64,000 bases of DNA from Setoptus koraiensis (Eukaryota; Arthropoda): assembly GCA_048013815.1 (NCBI GenBank), contig CM106586.1:806001-870000 (forward strand). The letters are read 5' to 3'. How positions within the stretch are numbered: the first letter of the stretch is position 1; every line of letters starts with the position of its first letter. A program made the translations under genes and the position numbers. The notes under the pieces are model-generated. The model was given only the letters and a program-made list of their open reading frames with translations, was not told the origin of the DNA and searched no databases. This document shows positions 29,810 through 40,214 of this stretch, one piece after another.

Positions 29810-31446
29810 GGTTATAGTCCCGAAGAGCGCCACACTTTTTTCGGGGTATTTTGGGTATTTTTGGGTAGGGTATTGTACCCTGATACCGCGATGGGTATTC
29901 CGGAAGTGCGGAATTTCTTGGTACCCGAGATAACCGGGGTGTTCTTTCGATTAGGTCCCCACTCAGAATTCGATGAAACTTCACACACAGGCCCCGCAGG
30001 GGCCCCACATCATGGATTATGTGGTCCGGAAGTGCGGAAACTTCCGGTTCCGGTTTTACAAAAAGTTGAAGCTAGAGCTCTGAAAATTCATAATCAGATA
30101 GGTGACCCCTAGCGGAGCACGATGAAATCAAAATAAATCTAATATCACTTCCGGTTAGCTAGATATCACGGTTAAACTGAAATTAGAGGTGCGGCCGGGC
30201 CTGTGCGGTGGCGGTGAGCGGGCCCATACTGTGCACAGACTGCGCATCACCATGTATTAGCTTGTAATTCAATTGTTCTTACTTGTCTCATCCTTATTTT
30301 TCATTCCCCCGCTTTGTTTGTGGATGGATTGCAGTCATGTGAGCGGAGGGTAGAGGGCGCAGCCCGATACCCGAAGCGCTCATCAACCCTACCCGTAGGG
30401 TTCCCGTCGCACGCAGTTGTCGCGGGAGCGACGACGGAGATGTGACGGCCTCCAGAATACGAGGCCGCAGGCCGAGTTCTCAGACCCACCGCATGTTCAT
30501 CTTCTCCGAGCGCAGCGAAGCAATAATTTGGTCACTTCCGGTCTTCAAACCCCGCAAATATGACCATATCTTGAAAACCGGAACTCGCACAGATCTGAAA
30601 ATTATTCCATCGTGTTGAGAGTAGCCTGAAATGTCATTCCAGTGAATTTCAGAGCTCTAGCTTCAACTTTTTGTGAAATCGGAACCGGAAGTTTCATCAA
30701 GATCTGAGTGGGGACCTAATCGAAAGAACAACCGATAACCGAGGTAACGCTCTATGGGCGTTTCGTGATACCCGACAGCCGCTTGGGGATTTGCAGGTAT
30801 TTTTTCGGGGTAATTTTTGGTACCTCGATGAAGTAGCGTCCAATACAGCAAGGAATAGTAGAAATAGACCTTAGTTTCGCTCTGATTGTGATGGTTCCAA
30901 GAACCGGAGGCCGTCACATCTCCGTCGTCGCTCTCGCGACGACTCCGTGCGACGGGAACCCTTCGGGTAGGGTTGATGAGCGCTCCGGGTATCGGGCTAC
31001 GCCCTCTACCCTCCGCTCACGTGACTGCAATCCATACCCTGTCAGAAGAGATGATCAGACTACGAACTGTGAAGCCCAAGATTTCACAGCATCCCATCGA
31101 ATGCGCAGGCTTCAGATTTAACAGTTCATCAATCAGCGTAATTCCGACCGATTGCGCAAGTATAGCTTCTGGCAGTTCGTCTGATGACGGTATTCCATCG
31201 AACAAAGACCCGTTCGCTGAACTCGCTAAGATTATGCGCATAGAATAGCAAGCAAGAGGTGAAAACCAACAAAAACGGCCCTTATCAGGGCAACCCCAAC
31301 CTTTAACAACTTTCTCTTGGTTTTTCCCAGTAATCTCGAGAACCGCGCGTCCAACATGGCTGAAATTGATGGCGTTGTGCTCAACATGTATGAATCTACC
31401 AGTGTACCGAGTTTTGAGTCTGTATCTCAAAGTTTTATTAAAACCG
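29810..31446 (-). mobile_element. R1-family element (outer copy), GGG end lost
   Basis: It starts GGTTATAGTCCCGAAGAGCG at 29810 and continues, around the nested copy at 29937-30732, with the same order as the 381-1338 element reversed. It breaks off at about 31446 in the CCGGTTTTAAT region, where a different R1 GGG end begins. The frame at about 31040-31380 is the recurrent middle segment also seen at 700-900 and 62470-62690. Confidence 0.8.
29937..30732 (+). mobile_element. R1-family element nested in another R1, TSD GATAACCG
   Basis: A 796-bp copy, repeats GATAACCG at 29929-29936 and 30733-30740. Ends GGGTGTTCTTTCGATTAGGT and (inward) GGTTGTTCTTTCGATTAGGT. It has a GGCCCC-GCA-GGGGCC hairpin near 29991 and the cassette at 30323-30485. 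It lies inside the arm of the outer copy, which resumes cleanly on the other side. Confidence 0.92.
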
Positions 31447-31447
31447 G

Positions 31448-32045
31448 GGGTGTTGTAGCGAATAGTGACCCAGTCAGATTTCGATGAAACTTCACACATA
31501 GGGCCCGTAGGGCCCCCCGACAACAGTTTGAGTGGTCCGGAAGTGCGGAAACTTCCGGTTCCGGTTTTACAAAAAAAGAGAGCTACGGCAATGAAACTCA
31601 GTCGACTGATTGATAAGAGCATGCTGATCATGCTGAACTCGTTCTTTAGTCTCTGCGACTTCCGGTTCGGGAGATATCGAGGGAATTTTGGAGATAGGAG
31701 CGTTTCTGCTTCGTGCGCTTGCACAGAACTTAATCTGGGTGCTGTAGCGAACTGGGCGTAGCTCAGATCGCGACGAAACTCACGGTGTGTGTACCTTAAG
31801 GGGCCCTGATGAAGATTTGTTTAGACCGGAAGTGTAGAAACTACAGGTTCCGGTTTTAGCTTAATCTTCGAGCTACAGTCTTGAAAGTCGGTATGTAGGT
31901 GGATTTGATCACGATGATTCCGATGACATCAACTTCTGATTCTTACAACTTCCGGTTCACAAGATATTCGGTGATAACCGCTGCAAGGGCGGCGACAGGA
32001 CGGAATGTCGACCAAATACGTGCGCTAGCAGGCCCGTTCAGATCA
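31448..32045 (+). mobile_element. two R1-family GGG-end fragments, the second running into a gap
   Basis: GGGTGTTGTAGCGAATAGTG starts at 31448 with a GGGCCC-GTA-GGGCCC hairpin. A second start, GGGTGCTGTAGCGAACTGGG, is at 31737. Neither has a matching end before the gap at 32046. Confidence 0.7.
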
Positions 32046-32545
32046 NNNNNNNNNNNNNNNNNNNNNNNNNNNNNNNNNNNNNNNNNNNNNNNNNNNNNNN
32101 NNNNNNNNNNNNNNNNNNNNNNNNNNNNNNNNNNNNNNNNNNNNNNNNNNNNNNNNNNNNNNNNNNNNNNNNNNNNNNNNNNNNNNNNNNNNNNNNNNNN
32201 NNNNNNNNNNNNNNNNNNNNNNNNNNNNNNNNNNNNNNNNNNNNNNNNNNNNNNNNNNNNNNNNNNNNNNNNNNNNNNNNNNNNNNNNNNNNNNNNNNNN
32301 NNNNNNNNNNNNNNNNNNNNNNNNNNNNNNNNNNNNNNNNNNNNNNNNNNNNNNNNNNNNNNNNNNNNNNNNNNNNNNNNNNNNNNNNNNNNNNNNNNNN
32401 NNNNNNNNNNNNNNNNNNNNNNNNNNNNNNNNNNNNNNNNNNNNNNNNNNNNNNNNNNNNNNNNNNNNNNNNNNNNNNNNNNNNNNNNNNNNNNNNNNNN
32501 NNNNNNNNNNNNNNNNNNNNNNNNNNNNNNNNNNNNNNNNNNNNN
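32046..32545. other. assembly gap (500 N)
   Basis: Fixed-size placeholder. The left edge lies in an R1 copy; the right edge lies in the leader of a chromodomain ORF. Confidence 0.99.
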
Positions 32546-32606
32546 ACTGAGGTAATTCTAAAACTGCATTTAAATACAGATCAACCTGTAAATTTAAGCA
32601 ATAAAC

Positions 32607-32939
32607 ATGGCTCAAAACCGGGACTCTCATTCGGACGAATGGGAGTATATCCAAAACGGAGAATCTTATGGAAGATCACTAGAAGAAGATTTTATGCGTA
32701 TTGCAGATATAGAGGACCGCCATCAGCGCCCACCCATAGCTTATGGAGAATGGGAAATAGAACCCATTATTGGTCATTGTGTGACCGAGAATGGGATGAT
32801 ATTTTATCAAGTAAGATGGCGACCTGTCGGACAATGGGCTGACACATGGGTGTTAGCAGAGTGCGTAATCTCTCACCGCTTAGTGAGAGAATACTTTGAG
32901 AGAAGAGTTTCAGAATTGGGGGCAGTACAACGTAACTGA
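32607..32939 (+). CDS. intact chromodomain protein, 110 aa
   Basis: The ATG at 32607 (aaacATGGCT) opens a complete 110-aa frame. About 45 acidic residues come first (SHSDEWEYI, SLEEDFMRIADIED), followed by one chromodomain: YGEWEIEPIIGHCVTENG, FYQVRWRPVGQWADTWV, SHRLVREYFERR. Unlike the other three copies there is no Gln run. In the aromatic cage Trp replaces the first Tyr, the central Trp is present and the third position is Val. The usual EP after the TW is changed to VLAE. A single small chromodomain with an acidic leader could bind chromatin or pair with partner proteins. It lies directly before an LTR-like module, like its relatives, so I infer it belongs to a retroelement. Whether more of it precedes the ORF is hidden by the gap. 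Confidence 0.8.
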   Translation: MAQNRDSHSDEWEYIQNGESYGRSLEEDFMRIADIEDRHQRPPIAYGEWEIEPIIGHCVTENGMIFYQVRWRPVGQWADTWVLAECVISHRLVREYFERRVSELGAVQRN

Positions 32940-32953
32940 TCGTGCTGTACAGG

Positions 32954-33115
32954 TGAGTGGGAGTATTGGACTCCAAACCTGCGCAGTGCGATCAGTGCGC
33001 TCTACAAAAAGTATAAAATGCGCTGCATCAGTAGGTGCAGCACTCAGATGAAAATATGTATTCAACATAAAATAAACTATATATAAAATACTATATATCG
33101 CGCTGCCTTTATTTC
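32954..33115 (+). mobile_element. LTR-like module (third subtype)
   Basis: It starts TGGGAGTATTGG shortly after the chromodomain stop, with TATAAAA at 33012-33018 and AATAAA at 33071-33076. Its body differs from the CTCCTCCC-type modules but keeps their first eight bases and layout. A minus-strand frame overlapping it (33077-33265, Arg/Ser-rich) is probably spurious. 33116-33329 has no other recognisable content. Confidence 0.5.
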
Positions 33116-33329
33116 TATTAGTCGGTTATCGCCGTTCTTTTTCCAACGGTCTCCCGATCCTCTTTCTCTCCTGGAGGATCGTTTGTCGTTTGGGCCACTC
33201 TTCGACCTGTTACGATTATTCTTACGCGAGCTAGAACCGTGATCGTCTTGTTTCACCGCATTCACGGATCTGTCGACGAGACTTCACGCGTGCCTCACCG
33301 TTCTCGACGCTGTTTGCAACGCGGATTAG

Positions 33330-34185
33330 GGTTGTTCTAGCGATTAGGTCCCAGCGCCGATTATGATGAAACTTCCGGTACAGGTTCATCTTGACCCAAA
33401 ACCATCAGGAAAAGTGGTCTGGAAGTGCGGAAACTTCCGGTTCCGGTTTTACATTAAGTTGCTTCTAGAGAGTTGAAACTCACCAGAATGACGTTCTAGA
33501 TGACGATTAACACGATGACATAAGTTTCAGCTCTCTACCACTTCCGGTTCTCTGGTTATAGCGATATCTCGAGGGTTGAGAGACCGGAAATTGCAGAATT
33601 CATGCTTCGCTACACTCAGGGATGAGCCTGAAATTGTTCGTAGAACTCGGCCTGCGGCCTCGTATTCTGGAGGCCGTCACATCTCCGTCGTCGTTCCCGC
33701 GACGACTGCGTGCGACGGGAACCCTTCGGGTAGGGTTGATGAGCGCTTCGGGTATCGGGCTGCGCCCTCTACCCTCCGCTCACATGACTGCAATCCATCG
33801 ACAAACAAAGGGGGGGAATGAGGAATAAGGATGAGACAAGTAGGAACACCCGAATTACAAGCTGATACATGGTTATGCGCAGTCTGTGCACAGTATGGGC
33901 CCGCTTACCGCAACCGCACAGGCCCGGCCGCACCTCTAATTTCAGTTGAACCTTGATATCTAGCAAACCGGAAGTGATACCGGATTGATTTTGATTTCAT
34001 CGTGCTCCGCTGAAGGTCATCTACCTGATTCTCAATTTTCAGAGCTTTAGCTCAAACTTTATGTAAAACCGGAACCAGAAGTTTCCGCATTTCCGGACTA
34101 CCTAATCCATGATGTGGGGCCCCTGCAGGGCCCGTGTGTCAAGTTTCGTGATGATCGGCGCTGGGACCTAATCGCAAGAACACCC
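33330..34185 (-). mobile_element. R1-family element with matched ends but no TSD
   Basis: Left GGTTGTTCTAGCGATTAGGT, right (inward) GGGTGTTCTTGCGATTAGGT, both continuing CCCAGCGCCGAT. The cassette is at 33640-33800. The 8-bp flanks (CGGATTAG and CAACTATT) do not match, so this copy was probably formed or moved by recombination between elements. Confidence 0.85.
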
Positions 34186-34299
34186 CAACTATTCGTTTTA
34201 ACACTGACTCTTGGTAATATTTGTTTGTTTTCAACTGATGGTTGTGAGCTGTTCGTGTTCAAATCTGAAATGACAAAATTATCGTGAACAAGTGGTCTG

Positions 34300-34707
34300 C
34301 TCATCACAAATGGGCGACCAAGTGTTCGGTTAATTACAGTTGGAGGTAACCAGAGAGGTGACCTTCTTCGAGTATCACAGCCAACAGTATCAAGATGTGT
34401 CTAGAGAGTATCATACGCCCTTGCAAGTCTGCCCGCCCATTATCTGCAGTTTCCATCAAATGATGAACAAGATGCAATCAAGGAGAATATCTACGCAATA
34501 GATAGATTTCCCGGTGTAATTGGTGACTTAGATTGCACTCACATACCATTTTCGACTATCAGCGAGAGGAACCGCGAAAGATTCCGAAATAGGGAGAACA
34601 GCATCAATGTTCAAGCAGTTGTAGATGCTGAGACCAACATTGTAGCTCGTTGGCCTGGGTCAACACATGATGCCAGAATATTCGACAATAGTCGAATTAG
34701 GATGCAA
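34300..34707 (+). pseudogene. PIF/Harbinger (HARBI1-like) transposase fragment
   Basis: One frame, with a single TAG in the early part, reads GDLLRVSQPTVSRCV (helix-turn-helix), FPSNDEQDAIKENIYAI, then the catalytic region FPGVIGDLDCTHIPF and SINVQAVVDAE, and WPGSTHDARIFDNSRI. These are the conserved blocks of Harbinger transposases around the first two acidic residues. The C-terminal third is missing: the frame is cut at 34708 by an R1 copy. An R1 copy also bounds it on the left. Confidence 0.85.
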
Positions 34708-35985
34708 TTTTCGGGTAGGGTATTGTGCTCTGAGACTCCGCTCACATGACTGCAATCCAAACACAGCTGAAGGCGGGAAGAGTGAGCGAACCACCCAACA
34801 GAGAATGAGAAAGAATGGATTAAATGACTGAAACAGACGTGAATACAGAGTGCAGCGAGCACGAGGCACAGAATGGGTCCGCTGACCGCGACCGCACAGG
34901 CCCGGCCTCACCCCTAAATTTGGTTTAACCTCTGTATCTTATGGACCGGAAGTTAAAGCGGATTAGTTTTGATCTCATCATGCTCCGCTAGGTGGCAACA
35001 ATCTGATTCCGAAGTTTCGAAGCTCTATCTCAATATTTTAGCATATCCGGAACCGGAAGTTTCCGCACTTCCGGACTACTCAATTCATAGTACAGGGCCC
35101 CTGCGGGGCTCGTGTGTCAAGTTTCATGATGATCGGCGCTGGGACCTAATCGCAACAACACCCGGAAATTCTTCGTTCCCGAGTTACCCGAGGTACCGCA
35201 TTGTGGGTATTTTAGGGTATTTGGAGGCATATTGACGATACAATCGATCGTACCCACCCAAACGGACATCGGTTAGGGTACCAACATCTTTATACCGAAG
35301 GTAGATTGCACCTAGAAGCTCTAGAAGTCGAGTAAAAGCAGTCGAACTGAAGAGGCGTGACCGATGCGCGCGGCGCGGAGTGAAACTGCACCCGCAGTTA
35401 GTCAGACTCCACACCGAGTCCTAGCGCGTGCACTATTACTTTTTGCTACCAGTTGCGCGTGCTTATTCATGTGTGGACCAGATTCACGTACAGCACACGA
35501 TCAGGGATATTTCCCCCAACTTTTGGGATTTGACCACCGGAAATGAGTACCACAGTCGAGCAGGTTGGGCGCGGGCCGGAGGAGGGGTTCGGCCTCCAGT
35601 CGTCCACGCCTACGGCCTGCGGCCTCCGGCGGGACGACTGACGGCCACCTAACTAAAAAAGATTCTTCCCGAAGAATGGGAGTCGAGTGGGCGGGGCCCG
35701 TGATCGGGCCGGGTTTCTTTCATATATGGTGTGAACCCGCTTTAAAGACCGTAACTAGGTGGTAGTACAGCCGAATCGCGTCAGTTTGCAAACCGGAAGT
35801 GTGACTTGCACTTATTGTCAAATCGCCAACGAGTTGATGTAAGAGATTTATCTCAACGCTATCACATAGATAGCATCTGGATCTAGACAATCATACAAAA
35901 ATCTAAGGTCTGGGGCCCCTCAGAGGCCCAAAAAATGCATATCTCCGGAAGTAGAAATTTCCGCACTTCCGGACCACTATATTTG
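34708..35985 (-). mobile_element. R1-family element (paralogue of 28705-29710) containing another R1 fragment
   Basis: 34708-34732 and 35164-35985 are collinear with, and nearly identical to, 28740-28770 and 28801-29636. Between them (34733-35163) is an R1 piece running from the cassette to a GGG end (GGGTGTTGTTGCGATTAGGT inward). At 35597-35640 the loop between CAGTCGTCC and GGACGACTG is inverted relative to the paralogue. The copy ends at 35985, where another R1 starts. Confidence 0.8.
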
Positions 35986-36846
35986 GGTTGTTCTAGCGAA
36001 TAGTGCCACACCCAGATTCTGATGACACTTCCGGTATAGGTTCATCTTGACCTCAATAGAACGAAAAAAGTGGTCCGGAAGTGCGGAAACTTCTGGTTCC
36101 GGTTTTACCTCAAGTTAGAGCTAGAGGTCTAAAACTCACCATAATAGCGTTCCAAAAGACGCTAAACACGTTGGCATAATTATTAGCTGGGTGTGACTTC
36201 CGGTTCTCGAAATATCGGCATATTTATTGGTTCAGAAGACCGAACCAATGACGAATTTCAGCTTCGCTGCACTCGGGGATGTACCTGCGATGGGTCTGAG
36301 AACTCGGCCTGCGGCCTCGTAATTTGGAGGCCGTCACATCTCCGTCGTCGCTCCCGCGACGACTGCGTGCGACGAGAACCCTTCGGGTAGGGTTGATGAG
36401 CGCTTCGGGTATCGGGCTACGCCCTCTACCCTCCGCTCACGTGACTGCAATCCATGGAAAATTCTTGGTTGAAGAAATGCGACGATAGAAACTGAATTCA
36501 TCACAATGATGCGTATCATCAAGAATCGGAGAGATACCGGGATGAATTGGCGCACGTATGTTCTCGTGCGCGCGGATGCTTCGTTCCGAGGTGAATACCC
36601 ACGCGGTTTTTCCTGAATATCTCTTGAACCGGAAGCCGCACACAGATGAAACGAACTCCGTTGTACTCAGCACGTCCGCATCCTGCTGCTCATCAAGTTT
36701 CATGGCTCTAGCTTGAAGTTTGTGTAAAACCGGAACCGGAAGTTTCCGCACTCCCGGACTAGCGAATCCGTTGTTTGGGGGCCTTTCGGGGCCCATGTGT
36801 GAAGTTTGGTTGAAATCTGAGTGTGGCACTATTCGCTAGAACACCC
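35986..36846 (-). mobile_element. R1-family element, matched ends, no TSD
   Basis: Ends GGTTGTTCTAGCGAATAGTG and (inward) GGGTGTTCTAGCGAATAGTG; cassette 36298-36456. The left flank is the interior of another R1 and the right flank is not its continuation, so the region has been rearranged since insertion. Confidence 0.85.
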
Positions 36847-37199
36847 ATACTTTTCACACCTGTCGAATTGTCAATTTTTCACTGTCAATCGTGCGTATAG
36901 CGCGCTTTTGATGTAATTTGAAGCACGTACGCAACTTTGTTCATAGATGCAGATGCGTGTAGTTAAACAAAGCATGCATAATTATGCAAATTATGATTTC
37001 ATTACGCATCACCTGCCAGGTGGAGTCTTCATAGTTGCTGTGATAGCCGTTAGGGTCGTTGCTGCTGTGGATATTTATGCTGTGGATATCTATGCTGTGG
37101 ATATCTATGCTGTGGATATATATGCTGTGAATATTTTTGCTGTGGATATATATGCTGCTATGTAATGATAAGTTGTGCTATGTGATGATAAGTTGTGCT
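36847..37199. repeat. 18-bp minisatellite in otherwise empty sequence
   Basis: Five to six copies of tgctgtggatatctatgc lie at about 37062-37160 (translated frames give the AVDIY repeat, an artefact). No gene seen in the rest. Confidence 0.75.
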
Positions 37200-37554
37200 C
37201 GTTTACAAGACTGTCCAAGTGTCATCACTCCCACTCGAGCATGACTTGTCATCATCTTGACGAGGATTCTCAAGCTTATCAATAATTGACGCATTTGATT
37301 TATTTCATTCTGGATCGCGATGCCAATGTCCAATATTGCCACATGCTCGAAATGGCTCTTTCTGTTTGCGTTGTGCGACATTACCTGCAAGTTCTCTCTT
37401 CTGTTCCCAAGTGACCTGTTTCGTGGCAGTAGAAGCATAATCTTGTAGGTGAGTTTTTGCCGTCACAGCACATCTTTTCAAGGTGCCATCCTTTGCTTAT
37501 ATACATTCCATTCTTCCAATTGCATTTGTGATCGCGAGTAACGTTGCAATCTTT
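37200..37554 (-). pseudogene. gag-like zinc-knuckle fragment
   Basis: The minus strand contains two CCHC-like knuckles in different frames: RLCFYCHETGHLG in the first part, then, after a frameshift near 37378, ACGNIGHWHRDPE. Two knuckles in tandem are usual for a retroelement nucleocapsid. The N-terminal part is missing, replaced by the R1 copy at 37555. Confidence 0.45.
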
Positions 37555-38348
37555 GGTTATTCTATCTAACACGTACCACGCCCAACTTGGGTATTTTGGA
37601 TATTTTTGGGTAGAGTATGATGCCCTGGTACCAGAAAAGGTATTCCGGAAGTGCGGATATTCTTCGTTCCCGAGATACCCGAGGTACCGCATTGTGGGTA
37701 TTTCAGGGTATTTGTGGGCATATTTGGGGTACGGGCAGCCGTACTCTCCCGCATTCACATACGGTGTGGTACTGATGGTCGACCTAACAGCCCCAGAAGG
37801 AAAATAAAAGTAGTTCAACCTAAAGGGTGTGACCAATGGATGCGGCACGGAGCGCAAATGCGCCGACGGCAAAATGATTGACGGCCTGCCTCGTGACGGC
37901 CCTACCGGCCGTCTCGCATCCCGGGAAAGGATTATTTCCCGTAGGCTGGGGGTCGAGTGGGCGGGGCCCGCCATCGGACCGGGTTTTATTCAACCCCGCT
38001 TTGAAGTAGCAAGCTCTAACAGACGATTATGCCAAACAGGCTACCCGAATCGCGTTGAATCTCGGACCGGAAGTGCTAGATGTAGAAAATAGTGAATTTC
38101 TCAAGATCGGGATCTCAAATATAATTCAATCTAATGAAATCACGTAGATCGTGGTGGAAGCTGTGCGATCATACCAAAATATATGGTAGAAAGCATCTGT
38201 GAGACCGAAAGAATGGATTTTTCGAAATCTCCGGAAGTGAAAATTTCCGCACCTCCGGACTGTCATATTCGTCTTTGAGGGCCTCTTCGGGGCCAATGTG
38301 TGAACTTTCGTGGGAATCGGGTTTGGGTACGTGTTAGATAGAACACCC
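37555..38348 (-). mobile_element. R1-family element, matched ends, no TSD
   Basis: Left GGTTATTCTATCTAACACGT, right (inward) GGGTGTTCTATCTAACACGT. The cassette differs from most: GACGGCC/GGCCGTC around 37884-37905, and a CTTCCGG arm. Flanks CAATCTTT and AAACGTTT do not form a duplication. Confidence 0.85.
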
Positions 38349-38514
38349 AAACGTTTTATTGAATTTGTCTGGATCTCATATCTGTTGTGATAAGATGAGC
38401 AATTCCACTTGTCCATCTTTACTGTATGTTAGTCTTTGTCTACATCTTCATCATACTGCCATCCATTATTTGACTAATTCTTCTCCTATGTTTTGAATTC
38501 CATTCCGATTATCT

Positions 38515-38928
38515 TTGCAAATCTTCGGTGCCACATGCATACATTTCGAAGTGTTTTGTCAAATTGTCCTTCCTATTAAAGCGCTAAAAATTGAGAATTG
38601 GTCATGCAAGAAGAGCCAGCATGAACAACATGACGAGTATAACTTATATTGGAAACACATCGAGTATATGCAACGCATGAGCGATGACGACTCATCGAAC
38701 AATTCATCGAATGAGCACACAGCCAAAGAGTCAATTTGTGGTTGGTGTGAGGATAAGGATGCGAGACTCATGGCTTATAAAGCCTATCTGACATCAGAAA
38801 GCCAGGAGAGCAACATCGAGCCAGAACGCCAGGAAAACAGCGGAGAGCCGGAACCGAAGAGGCGACGACAGTCGGCACGAAAATCAACCACAATTACGGA
38901 CATGCACATCTATGCGAATAAGGAGTGA
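38515..38928 (+). CDS. unknown acidic ORF with basic C-terminal patch
   Basis: The open frame ends TGA at 38926-38928; the first ATG in it is at about 38668. The readable part has a Ser/Asp/Asn stretch (MSDDDSSNNSSNEH), CGWCEDKDAR, a Glu/Pro-rich segment and a bipartite basic patch PKRRRQSARK that could be a nuclear localisation signal. No family recognised. It lies between retroelement remnants and could be part of one. Confidence 0.35.
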   Translation: MQIFGATCIHFEVFCQIVLPIKALKIENWSCKKSQHEQHDEYNLYWKHIEYMQRMSDDDSSNNSSNEHTAKESICGWCEDKDARLMAYKAYLTSESQESNIEPERQENSGEPEPKRRRQSARKSTTITDMHIYANKE

Positions 38929-39068
38929 GGACCCTTCCTCGAGTAAGAGTGTGAACGAACGACGAGATTCCTCACATCTGTGCGAGTAGCTTGTGAGCTC
39001 AAAATGTGGTGCATACTGCTCATGTCGCTCAGTATAAATAGTGCTGCAGCAGCAGCAGTCTAGATACT

Positions 39069-39270
39069 TGGGGTGTTGTAGCGAATAGTTCCACACTCAG
39101 ATATCCACTAAACTTCACACATGGGCCCCGAAGGGCCCCAAACATCGGATTCGCTAGTCCAGAAGTGCGGAAACTTACGGTTCCGGTTTTACACAAACTT
39201 CGAGCTAGAGCCATGAAACTTGATGAACAGCAGGATGCAAACGTGCTGAGCACAATGGAGTTCGTTTCAC
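39069..39270 (+). mobile_element. R1-family GGG-end fragment
   Basis: GGGTGTTGTAGCGAATAGTT at 39069, a GGGCCC-CGAA-GGGCCC hairpin near 39124 and a CTTACGG arm. It stops near ggagttcgtttcaccc. Confidence 0.75.
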
Positions 39271-39775
39271 CCTAAATAAATATGACTAACGTGCTAAGTA
39301 GAGAAGTAGCTTCATAAAGTTCGGCGCATCTCAACTATGAAGATCACCGAATTAAGTACGAAAAGTGCAAGTTTTGCCGAGACATCTGTGGACTTGAAAA
39401 GAAAATTGAAGAGTCCCAACAAGAAATCCAACCACTAAAAGAGGAGTTAAGACGAGCATTAGCTTTAGCTAATGAAGAGTACGCCAAGACAAACGAAACA
39501 CGAGACATGATCACAAGAGCTTGTCCTTAATACAAGAAACGATGGTAAGTCTTGACTAAAGTACCCATCGCTAAACTTCATCCGGAAGCAAATATATATA
39601 TTGACCAACAATTGAGTGTTCATTGGTGGGAACCAAACAAAGACCGTCCCAAAATGTGCAGTCAGTGTGGTGAGGAACGAGAGCCCAAGTGTGATTGGTA
39701 CCCGGATCAAGATTACTACATTAAGGATAACAAGAAAGTCGAAAGAGATGAAGAAAGTTGGGACCATCCGCCTGA
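39271..39775 (+). pseudogene. unknown retroelement-like ORF remnants (coiled coil, CxxC)
   Basis: First a frame with KCKFCRDICGLEKKIEES and a heptad-rich EELRRALALANEEYAKTNE segment ending in TAA near 39530. Then from about 39552 a frame with VHWWEPNKDRPKMCSQCGEE and RDEESWDHPPD. The last motif resembles NEESWDNDNHPHF in the small ORF before the gag gene at 52141, hinting at a shared element family. It abuts an oppositely oriented copia gag piece. Confidence 0.35.
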
Positions 39776-40033
39776 TAGGTGGCGGTCAGCCTTAAAGCCA
39801 ACCACTAGGCCCATGTTTTCAACGCTTATCGCTGATCCTAATAGAGCAAGAGCTTGCATATTATTTGGCTCTTCTAGATTCTCATCAGTTACGTTCTTAT
39901 ATAGACCCTTAGCTCTCAACACATCTTCCATCTGCCGCTTCCAAGTTACATAGTTTAAATCCTCTAATTTATCTAATTTGTAATCTAATCTTGTTCCAGA
40001 AGCATTTTCTGATGCATTTTTTTGCAAAGCCAT
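39776..40033 (-). pseudogene. copia-type Gag N-terminal fragment
   Basis: From an ATG at 40033 the protein reads LDKLEDLNYVTWKRQMEDVL, RAKGLYKNVTDENLEEPNN and ALALLGSAISVENM. This is the conserved start of Ty1/copia Gag (K-L-x-G/E-x-NY-x-x-W-K). It breaks off at about 39776. 40034-40214 may be its leader; no LTR could be placed. Confidence 0.65.
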
Positions 40034-40214
40034 TATTTTAATTTGTTCTCTATTGCTCTTGCCGATGAATTTTCTTCAGATTAGAACAAAACTATTTTCT
40101 TTTTCACTTAAATGACTTACTAGATCAAGATCACGTTATAACCAAATTCTGTCAACAAACTTCAATTATCCTATGAATTAACGAACAACTTAATTACTTT
40201 ACCACTCAATCCAG

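Noticed and set aside
33077-33265. Arg/Ser-rich minus-strand ORF as a splicing-factor-like gene
   Set aside because: It overlaps the LTR-like module and its polyA signal and ends in read-through residues; most likely chance.
37062-37165. Short ORF with AVDIY repeats
   Set aside because: Simple translation of the 18-bp minisatellite.
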